This document shows positions 41,001-53,000 of a stretch of DNA of 64,000 nt, one piece after another; the first letter of the stretch is position 1, and every line of letters begins with the position of its first letter. The translations under genes and the position numbers were made by a program. This stretch comes from Procambarus clarkii (Eukaryota; Arthropoda; Malacostraca; Decapoda; Cambaridae): assembly GCF_040958095.1 (NCBI RefSeq), contig NC_091219.1:28563850-28627849 (forward strand), given 5' to 3'. Under the pieces are notes generated by a model. It was not told the origin of the DNA. It did not search any database and worked only from the letters and a program-made list of their open reading frames with translations.

Positions 41001-44000
41001 TTATACCTTTAAATAATCCTCAAATTATGCTACAATGTATCTGTTGATAACCATAAAATTTTACTTTTAGTATACCTACTTATCTTTGCCAAATTTTCTT
41101 ACAATGTACCTGTGAACATGTTTTCAATTTTGCTAGAATTTTCCTACTTAAAATTATTAGATTAAGAACCTGCCCAAAACACTATGCATGCTAGTGTCTT
41201 TACAAGATTGTAAAAACATCAATGCTATATATTCTCATAAACCCAATGTACCTTTTTGTATATAAATAAAGTATATTATGATTACTGTCTGCTCAGACAA
41301 TTCTGTTATTTATCCGGAAGCTGGACCTTATCCAGTGTACTGTACATGTGAATGCTTTTGTACTGTATGTGTATGCATATATATTGCAAGGTAAGTCATT
41401 GGGCACATGCAAACATATGCATTGATTGATCACATTAAGTGGTCAGTGGGTGCTTTAGGTACACATCTACGGTTTGTTTAGGGTCTTGAGGTAAACGTTG
41501 GGTTGATGTCCTTAGACCCAGGTTTGATAATAAGCTCATCTAGATATTAGTGTTCTTGCTTGTGGACTATTACAAGGTATATTTTGTTAAATTATCTTTA
41601 CTGTGTTTATATACAAACTGCAGCTCAGGTTTTATACAAATGTTCAGATTACAGCTATGAGGTAAATATTTGTGTTTGAAAGAATAACATACTGTAATCT
41701 ACAAATAAAAAAAAATTAATTTATCAATACCTTGATGACTAGCACCCTATAGACACTCCCCAATATGCTACCATGTTAGTTATGTTCTCCATATACACAA
41801 ACCATCGAAGTCTCTTAACCTTGGCCTCTGGATATATTGGTATTAAGACATTAGGTAATATGCAAAGAAAAAACATTAGTTAATATGGTTTTTCTTTATA
41901 GGTTATGTAAAATTATATGGTAGGAGCAGGAAAAATAATTAAAATTTCCATGCCATAGTATTGGCACATTAAAAAAATCAAAATCAGAGGCTGATATCGA
42001 TACACACATAACCTACCACTGGCACCCTCGCATGCCTCTTATCCTACTCCCTTAATCGCAAAGTGCAAACCTGTCATTGAGGTCATGTCAAGTCCTTGGA
42101 AGTTGTCTACAGTGTTAGGTCACAGGTATCCAGCTGACACTAGATTGTAATGTTCAAAATATGTTGTATCACTTTTATGATGTATTAAGACTGGTTGAGA
42201 AGCAGAACCCAAAAGTTGAAGCCCTATTCCCGTCCCTCCCCCCCCCCCTCGTCCTCCATACACACAATTAGGTGTGTTCAGCAAGATGATGGGAACAAGG
42301 ATATTTTGAGTCTTGATGGGAAGCTGGATTTCATAGGGTGGTATTGGGTTGGGGCTGGGTTTTTAGGGTTAGTGAAGAATGTAGTTTTAAAGGGTTGGAG
42401 GGATGGAGGCAGGGTTAAAATTGGCAGAAGGGGGGTTGGGAAAGAGGTGGATGTAGTACGAGTTGGGTCATGTTGGAAGGAGTGAAGGTGGGTTTCATGT
42501 GGCTGAGAGGCATGAATTACATAGTTAAGAAAATATATACTGTAGGTGACATATCAACACAATCCACAGCTGGCCATTTTTGTGTGTAAGTAGGGTCAAT
42601 ACTGTATTATTAATTTATTATCTACTTAAGACTGCATTTAACTGTATCTTCATATATCTATATTAAATTCTAACTATCCACTGTTCTAAGCTAATAGGAA
42701 TGTATCATGTGTAACCAATTCACCAAAATTGTTGCAAAACCATCTGTATCTTTATTAATAAAGAAAATGAAATATCAAAAGTGTGTGCGTGTGTGTCATA
42801 AGTGTTACTGAATCTTGGTCATCCTTGCCATTTATTCACTCGACAGCCACTACACAAGGAAAGGAGGAGGCCCAGTTTGTTCTGTTTGTGGTACATTATC
42901 ACCAACACACTCCCCTGTCCCCCCTCCCCCCTCCCCCATACACATCCACACACTTGTATGTCATTATTATATAGCCTGTTTTGTAATAGTAATCATGAGT
43001 ATGATGCACCTTTGGAGCACTTGTTCTTTGACTGAAGGAAATGACAAAATGTGAACTACATATGACCTGACACTGGATTAAAATGGAGCATGCATTATTA
43101 TTACATCAAAGGTTTAAGACATTCTACTTAAATTCTTATGGTTGCCCAGGAACAAAGAGGATGGGAAAGTGATAGTTGTGATTGCTCATCATAGTACCTG
43201 TACAGGTATTACAATGTTTGTCTCTGTCATAGAATGACTATGTGTGCATCTGTCTCTCTCTCTCTCTGCCTGGTTGTTAAATCTTCATGATTGTGTCTAA
43301 TGGTTCGCAGTGTAAACAAATTATGAACTCATCAAAAAAAACTTGTACTCATCTCTTATGCATACAGTCAGGCACTATCTATTGTAATGTAGTATATACC
43401 TATATTTATGTACTAAATTTTATAATGCTTGCCCTCTCATCCTCGCACACTCACGAGCCTGACCACACATACTGGCACAACCCTACCATCTCACTCACCA
43501 GCTCACTCACACACTCATGACAGCCTACCCATTCATTTAAATAAATAAAATAAAAAATAAATAACACTACATATAACTTCAAGCAGATAATAACAAATTA
43601 GAATATATTCACACCTATACAACTGCTAATGTGCAGTTCCTAATTGTTCTACCAAATATTCTTTGCCTATCTCATTAGTACAGATCTGAGGGTTCTGAAG
43701 TTGGTATCACCGCATGTATATTTTCACTAAATTAAAACCAAAAAAATGAAAATATGAATTTTATGGATTAGAGAAGCATTTAAGATTAGCATAATCATCA
43801 CCGGTCTCGGGTGAGTATGTCCACATTATGTCTAGAGGCTCTAGCAGGGAAAATGTTATTTCTTAAGTTTTGTTAGCTTCACTACAGATGATACCAATAT
43901 GATGGTTGTTGACAAGAATATCAAGGCTATTAAATGGCCATTAATCCAAAGTACTCTTTGAATTGTTGATCAGGAGTACTGTACTATGAAATGTACTGTT

Positions 44001-47000
44001 AATCAGGAGGACTATTAAATGTACCAATAATCATGAGTACTATACTATTAGGGTTGGGTTTGCTAGTAATCACCTGTACTATATCAGGTTTAATAATGTT
44101 TAAAATATCTATTATTTTTCTCTACTTTCAGTGGGACAATCTAGTATCCTGAACTATTTTCAGCCTGTTAAAGAAAGTCAAGATTCTTGCAAGCAGACCG
44201 CCAACAAATGTGCATCACACTGTGGATCGAGTATGTGTCTATGTATTCTGTTTATGATAAGCTACTGTAATTTACCTTAACATTGACATGAAAATTGTTC
44301 TCATTACTATATACAAATGTGTTTTCTGGGCCTTCTTATCACTTGCTTTCTTAATTTAAGCACTAGTCACTACTGGTTTAAAAACCAGTGAGACACTTGT
44401 TACCTACTTAGATAATGAGACAAGGGGCCTTTGCAACTTCCCATTCTTGTTCTCCCACTTGTTCTCATTCTTGTGGTTATCAGAAACAGTGTTAGCCCCA
44501 ATGTGCATCCTCATGTAAAACCAGAACTCCTTAGATCCTGGACTAGTTGTTTAGCTGGAGAATTGAACTTTATTGTATAGAAATTTACAAAAAATTTAAT
44601 ATGTAAACCAGATTCTTTGCAACATGTAAACTGAATAATGGGGACTACCTTTTTGATGGAAGAAGAGCTTGTCCTCAAATGGTGCTAAATATCTGCTGAC
44701 AAGTTTTAACTTTTTAGTAATGATAATCATAAATCATGCTGGGCAGGTTACATAAACCTTACATACACTGTACATATTTCTTTTTTATATCTAATTTTGT
44801 ACTTTTCCCAGCATGCAAGAAGTGTAAACAAACCTGTGGAAAGTCGGGTGCAGAAGGCTGGAAAGATCTTATGTCACAGATGCAAAGAAAAATAGTTAAG
44901 CTTCCCAGTGTAACTGATAGCTCTGAATCCACACAAGTAAGAAAGCTTTTTGGTTCTGTTGCCTTTGAGGTGATATCCTTAGATTCTTTAGTGGATTAGA
45001 CATGCAATAGTACGCCCTTGACAAGCTGCGTTCATTCTAGATTTGGAGGGACAGAAAGTTAGCCAAATCATACATTGAATGGCTGTGGCTTTTAATTTTG
45101 CTGAAATTCTAGTGAAGTGTTTGTACTGTTCTTTTACTTCATTAAAGTCTCAAGTACTAGAACATCCATTACCCCCAGTGCCATTTAAAATTATTACAGT
45201 ACACTTTTTGACAATTTTTAACATCAAAGGACAGTACTATACAAAGTTCAAGAAAACTTCAAGGTTCAAGTTTTTGCTGCTGCAGCAAAGTCATGTGCAT
45301 TAATTAAGTACTGTATTCAGAAGGAGGATATTGGAAGAATGTTATGTAGTTTTTTTTTTTTTTTTTTGGAGTTACTGTATTCCTTAAATTGATCATATGT
45401 AAAGCACTGAGGTTCTGTTAAAATAATTTTGGAACTCTGCAGAGAGACGAGGATAAGAAACCAACATGGCAACAAAGAAAATGTCCTTTCTATAAATACA
45501 TTCCAGGTGAGGATATAAAGGATATTGTTTCTGTACATGTATTATAGAGCTGCAATATCTAATAGTTTATTAAATCTGAATGTGCCTTTTATAAAATCAC
45601 ATGATTGAAAATGATCTCTTATTGCAGATACAAGTTTTGTTGTGGATGCCTTTTTTTATGGTTACCTTGATGGTGTGAGTGCTTACTTCCTTACACATTT
45701 CCACTATGATCATTATAGAGGCCTCAAGAAGAGTTTTAGTCGTCCCATATATTGCAGTGAAATTACAGGTAACCATTTTTACTGTAGTAGTTTAGGAATT
45801 CACTAGTAAGAGTAAGTAAGTGTACTAGTCATGATTCACCTAAATCCCATTAAATAGAAAAGAGAGAGAGAGAAGAGCTTTTACAGTACTGTAATCATAT
45901 GAAACTGCCTCTATTTAGAGTACAAGAGAGTAAATATTACATGATTTCCTGGCATACTGTACTTGGAAATATAGTACTGTACCTTTAATGTACGGTAAAT
46001 ATAATTCTGAATATCATTGCCTTTCAGCCCGGCTAGTGAAATTGAGGATTGGTGTATCTGATCAGTACATACACCCTTTGCCTATGGAGAAGCCGATGGT
46101 GGTGTGTGGCATTGAGGTGACACTGCTTGAAGCCAACCAGTAAGTTTCCCTTCTTCTCAATGCTTGTTAAAGTACAGCAGCCAGTAGAGTGCTGAGAAAG
46201 TTGCCGTTAATTTTGTGCAGGGCGATGGTAAATATATAATGAAAGCTAACCCATCCTCCTGTTTCTATAGTACTTTTTGTAACTGTGTGGACCATCTTAC
46301 ATATGTTGACATAAAAGGCAATTAGATAGTAGAGCTTGGTACTACTGTATTCACTTTATAAGTCCAAAAAAATAAAAATTAAAAACAAATGTAAATATTC
46401 ATAGGCTTAATATAGGACATAAATGTACAGTACTATATTAGGCCTAGGAAGGTTAGGTTAGTTTAGGTTTTCTTTGCAACATAAATACAAAACCTTTCCT
46501 GGTTTGTCCAAATTCAATAGTACCGATTTCTACTTTCTAATTGCTTCTTAAGTCGATATATGTATGATGGTCTTCATCGTTACTGTAATTACTACCTAAA
46601 CAAAACAGGAGGATGGGCTGTGAAGGCTAAGGTGGTGAAATAAGACTTGTGATATAGGATTCATTGGGTCTGTAATACAGGTGTTTTCAGGAGTGATTAC
46701 CTGGGTTTGTGGGAATTGAGCTCCAGATCTTGGAACCCTTCCATATTTTTCTTTTTTCCTTATACTTATATACATTCTCCAACATTAAATTAAATAAATT
46801 CATTTCTGCACTCTCCTGTCGGCTGGTGTTTTCATCTTGTCGTAGGTTGATCTTGTATCCAGACTATATTTGCCTCGATAAAGTGGGCCAGATCCTGCTT
46901 TCTGGTCTGCGGTAAATGCACGACTCCCTAAGGCCTGATAGGGCATGTTAAGATTGGTGCTAACCACGTGGCTAGCTCAGGGACCCACCAGACACAAAAG

Positions 47001-50000
47001 TTTTATTATATTCTATGCTTGATATTTGCTGTTTTTTGTCCATCTTTGGGGATAAAGCAAAAATATAGGTATTGTAGCCAAAGGTTGAAGGTACAGTATT
47101 TAAAGATGAATGATTAATTATACTGTTGTTCTTGCAGCTGTCCTGGAGCGGTGATGTTTCTATTCAAACTGAGAACTGGCGCTACAGTTCTTCATGTTGG
47201 TGACTTCCGTGCTAACCAAAAGATGGAATCATACCCTTCACTGTGGAACTGTTCTATTGATACATTATACTTGGATACTACGTACGTCAACAGTGATATT
47301 GGTTTGATCATGAGCAGGTTATTGAAAAATTTGTGCTGTAAACTTTATTGTGATATATTGTATCGAGTACTGTACTTGTATTGGACAGGAATAAATGAAA
47401 TTGGTCAAAATTAGTTCTTTCTTTCTTTCTTTAAGGGAACATGTTAGATAAAAGTGTGCACTTGTTTGATGATTACTGTCCTATTTAACCTGCATTAATA
47501 TAGGAGACAAACTAAATTGTGTTTACTATTTTTCAAAAGAAACCAGCAGAAATCATGGCTTTAAAATGATGTAGGGCAAATTTGATAGGAAATAAGCAGT
47601 AGGGAAGAGTTTCCCACAGATATTCATAGCACAGATGTGTTTTAAACTAAGACCTGACATTGTGTTGATTGTACAGCAAAGGCATATCCTTTTCCCTATG
47701 GTTAATTTAATACTTCACCTAATGGCCGGTCCCAAAAAATGTTTTCGACTTTGCTTTCTTTTGAGATGATTGAAGGATAAACCAGAATGGGAAAGCAAAA
47801 TGATCCTTAATGTATGGTTTGTCTAGTGTGCTCAGACATGCTCAAATGTTTATTTTGCTACAACCAAACATAAGCATCCAGTTGCATTTGTATGTATACA
47901 GTGACTATTTGGCCTCATACACCACCTTACTCCACCTCACCTCACACACCACCCCCTTCCCCCGACACACACCACCCCGTCCACATGTATTATGCATTAT
48001 TCAATATTAATTTGCCTATTTAAAGATTATTATATCTCTGGGTAAATCATAATTATCATTATCCCAGCTGCTTTGATGTGCCTAAAATAAATTTACATCT
48101 GAGCAGTCTTTTCTTACATGCAGTCACATCCAGTATTACTGGGGGTATACACACACACATCTGTATGTTTCCTGTCTTAGAAAGTGATTGAGAGGCATAT
48201 CTAGTTTTAAATAAACACTTCAAGTTCAGTATTAAGGACATACAGTATATTGCATTAGTATTTTATGGATATTTCCCAAATAAATTTGGCTGTTTGTAGG
48301 AATTTTCTACAGCACCCATCTAAATTCAGACTGAGCTCTGGTATTCCATTGTCTTGACAAGATCAGGTGTTTGATGCATCCATCTTGCTTTTTTTTTTCT
48401 TGGGTTCTAAGAATAATCCAGAGAAGACAGACGTGAGGCCCATCTGTCTTCTCTGGATTTAGTCCCCAGTACAGTTCACATTTGGAGCTGGGATGGATTG
48501 GAAATTTTTCATTGTCTCCTTTGCCCCACGTACCACCTGATGGGTTGTGGGCCACAGAGTCCACAAGCCTAAGGAAGCTCAGTGCCATGTTCAAAATGAA
48601 GCTCATCATGTACTCTTCAGCTTATATTGATTTTTTTTACAGGTACTGTAAACCACTCTACGATTTCCCTAATCAAGACGATGTGATTGAGAAGTGTGTT
48701 TCTATTGCTACTTGCCACATTAAGAACAACTCAAAAACACTTATTTTTGTGGGAGCATATTCAATAGGTAAAATCCTTCGAATAAGTTTTTGGTTCCTTA
48801 ATTTTCATTAGTCCATGCTAGTTAAAAGTATAGTTGGTTAAACTTTAAGGAGTTTCATTGTAAGAGTTAACACTGATGCTCTGTTTGCGAGACTTAATTT
48901 TCGAATGTTTTTCAGCAGCTTTGTTGAGTCATCAGCTTAAATTTATTACCTCTTGCTTAAGTTCCAGGAATCAATTCTTCAAACCTGGAACTTCAAGAAC
49001 ACGAGGTCATAAATTTAAATTAACTAAACAAAACTACCAAAATACATTAGTTAACGTCACAGGTTCTCAGCTGCGTTGTGTCGTGTGTCGTAGTAGTTGA
49101 TCTCCTTCGACTTGTTACCTGTGGTACTCACCTACTTGTATTCACCTAGTTGTGTTTACAGGGGTTGAGCTATGTCTCTTTGGTCCTGTTTCTTAAATGT
49201 CAATTGGTGTGCTGATTTGTGAGCCTATTGGGCTTTGTCATATCTACATTTGAAACTGTGTATGGAGTCTGCCTCCACCACATCCCTGCCTAATACATTC
49301 CATTTGTTAACTACCCTGACACAGAAAAAATTCTTTTTGATGTGCCTGTGGCTCATTTGTGTACTCGGTTTCCACCTGTGTCTCCTTGTTCAAGGGCCCC
49401 CCCATGCTAAATAGTTTGTCTTTGTCCACTCTGTCAATTCCTCTTGAGAATTTTGTAGGTGGTGATCATGTCTCCCCTAACTCTTCTGTCTTCCAGGGAC
49501 ATGAGGTTTAGTTCCTGTAGCCTTTCCTTGTAACTTGTATCTCTCAGTTCTGTGAATAGTCTGGTGGCATACCTCTGAATCTTCTGCGGTGCTGCCATCT
49601 TCCTGGTAAGTGCCTCTTTTTGTTCTTTTCTGTGGGCAGTTAGCTTCAGAGAGCCGGCAGAGCTCCCCACAGAAAACCAGTATTGGACGTAATGAAACGC
49701 CAATGTCTGGGTGAGCCCCAGAGGCTCACCTAGAAAAGCCTCTGGGTGAGGCTTGACATCCGAGGTCGCCGGTTGGTTTTATCATTATAGAACTGACTTG
49801 TGCGCGGCCCGGCTCCCTCGTTTCCCCAGGCAAGGGGTAAGGTGGGGACAAACTAGGAGGGGAAGATAGTTTCACAAAATTTTGGTTGTTTGCTTTCATT
49901 GTGGAGAAGATGTTTTAGCAATTTTGGGGCTGCGGTCTCATTTTAACCATGCAGTAGTCTGTTTTGATTCGTCTATCTTTCTGAGTGCCATCCCTTGGAT

Positions 50001-53000
50001 GGTGGCAAAGATGATAACCTTTAAGTGTAAAATGTTCATGGGCCATTACTCCCTTCGGCTATCTGAGGGGGGCCAGGTTTTGACTCGCGGTCTCCAGTAG
50101 GCCAATAGAACTCTGCGACTGATGACGCCTAGTAATGTGGCACTGTTCAGTGTGATAGCTTCAGGGAGCTTCTGGGGCTCACCCAGAAACTATCGTTTCA
50201 TTACATTCAATGCTGGTGTTTTGGAACTTTTGGGGTATAAATTAGTTACATGGCATCTATGTATCCCCAAAGTTTCAGCTTATAATTTAAAATACCAAAT
50301 TGAACTCTTAATTGTACTGCACTAATTGTATCATTTCCCAGACTTGTACCCAATACATGAAGGATATGATCTACAATAGCAGGGAATAAATTACCTACAA
50401 TGTAATGTTCATATGTTGAATGTTAGAAGTGGATTACACTGCTTAATGTTTTTAACATTAATGTCTTAATGTGCTGTGTAGTGTTAAAATTGATGGCCAT
50501 CTAAAATAAAATATTTACATTTCATAATGTATGTTAACCTCTTTTTCAGGAAAAGAGCGAGTCTTTAAAGCCATAGCAACAGCTTTGGATTGCCGTATTT
50601 GGGCAAGTAATGATAGGATAAAGACACTGAGCTGCATCCAGGATGAAGAGTTACAAGCCAGGCTTACCTCTGACAAGCTCTGTGCTCAAGTTCATGTTGT
50701 GCCTATGAGTGACTTGAAACCAAAGGTCAGTACATTACCTACAATTATCTTATTAAGGCAAGTAGCCAACAAGCCATTGTAGACCACATAACTCACATTA
50801 ATGGAATATACATCTTTCAAAACAAAACATTTCCTCCAAAAGATTTGTATTTTCTCTGTTGAGTTAATATCTTCCATGTAATCTTGTTTCACATTAATCT
50901 GTGTTGTCAGAGGATGAGAAAGTATGATTGTAGGATAATAGTGACGAGGTTTATGCTGAAACTATTAAATGCAGTGGAAGAAATAATTGAGTTGGTGTGG
51001 AGAATTTTGTCAGCTGTGGGTATTGTGACATGTTCACAAAGAAATCTAAATAACATGATATATAAGAAAAGATATGGAACATAGTGTAAGAGTTATAGAT
51101 GCATCAGTCTTATTGTATTGGGCAAGGTGTAGGGCAGAGGGCAGGATAGTGAATTGGAAAAGTTCCAGCATACAACGTTCACTAAGAAACTGGTCATTTA
51201 TAAACAAGGTAGGATCAGTGGTGACTCGGTTAACAAATTTAATCCGTTCTGGCACCGAGCTCATCATGTGAAACACTCTTCTTGCGAAACAACAACAACA
51301 CTGTCGTCGGAGAAGTCCAAGAACCGTCGGGAACGCTAGGAAGCACCACATGGTTTTCTTGTTAACCGAGTGGAAGCTCGTCAATCGAGACAAATTTTCT
51401 GCGAGTTGCTTGCTCAATACCTGAAATGCTCATAGATGGAGCCACTCATCATCCAAGGTTCCACTGTAGTTGTGTGGGGTCAGGTATCTGCATTAAGACA
51501 GCTGTGGAGAAAGATTGTAAGGTATACATGACATTTATAGACAAAAAAAGCATATGAGAATGTTAATATGGATTCCAGAGTAATGAGCATGTAGAGAGTT
51601 GGTCAAGTTCTATTAAATGAGAGATGTTTTAGGAAGTAATACATGTTTAAGTGATAATATTTGATAATATGAGTTCCTGGTTTTATATACTGTAAATGTA
51701 GATATATGCCAGGTTTGTGCAATGTCCCCGTGGTTGCTCAATGTATGTATGAATAGGGATCATGAGGGAGGTCAAGGAAGGACTATTAGAGATGTGAGCT
51801 TAGTGTTTGTATGGGTTAAGGTGAAGGCCACAGCTCACAGGTGACTTTACCATCAGTACTGCTCTGATATTTACTGGTGCCATGTTTGCCACTGTTGCTC
51901 TGGCTCCAGTGTTTTTCTTGGGTGTTCTTTTGACTCTGTTGGGCCTCATTTGGGACTCTCAGGCAGTGCGGCTGTTCGTTGTTGTTAAGTCAGCCCCAAG
52001 TGACTCATTGGTTGCTCGAGCAGCAGTGTGGGAGCTTTAACTTTGCCTTCCTGGTGTATATCCTGGGCAGAGTTACAATACAGTGTAAGATATTAGAGAT
52101 ATGAATTCTGAGAACAAGTTAAAAGAATTCAGTCTAATGACACTAATAGAGACCAGAAGCAACATGATCCGAACATATAAGATACTAAGTATAGACAAAG
52201 AGGATAGTGACAGTCTTCTCTTGGTGAGGAACAGCAGTACAAGGGAGCACAGTTACAAAATGGAAACAAAGATGAAGCAGAGAGGTATAGGAAAATACAT
52301 ACATGTAGTGAGGGTGTTACACAGAGGGAATCAGCTAAAGATGGAAGTGGTGGAAGCAACCTCCATTCACAGCTTCAAGGACAAGTACAGCAGAATACTG
52401 GAAAGTCAGTTGGTATAAAAGCATCATAGCAAGTAGCTATGAGGCAGGGCTCTAGAACTAGATCCTGCTAATCATTGACACAACTACCTAAGCATACAGT
52501 CTGTGAAATGATTTAAACACTTCTATGGATATTTTAATAATTAAACTTCTGTAGTTTAAAGGGTTGTGTGTCGGTATAAAAAACTCTAAATATCTCTTTA
52601 TTCTTACAATACTTTTCCATCTTTCTTGAGTGAGTGCTTCTCCACCACTTGGATGTGGGGAACAAGGTAATTATGAGGATGGTATGATTAGCACATTGTT
52701 GTACTTTTTAGAAACTGATGGATTACATAGAGATGATGAAGCCCCGTTACACCGTAGGTGTAGCAATCCGTCCTACTGGCTGGGAACACTCAAGTGGTGA
52801 TTTGCTCAACAACCTTTCTTCAAAGCAGTTTGGTAATATTTATATATATGGTAAGTTATGTTTTGTTTCTTAGCTCTATTATAAGAAATAATATATCTTG
52901 AAGATTATATAATGAGTGGTAATGATGTACCAGGTATAAATAAATATGGCTGTAGATTGATATATTTATGCAGTAATTATATCAGGAGAAAAAGGGAAGG

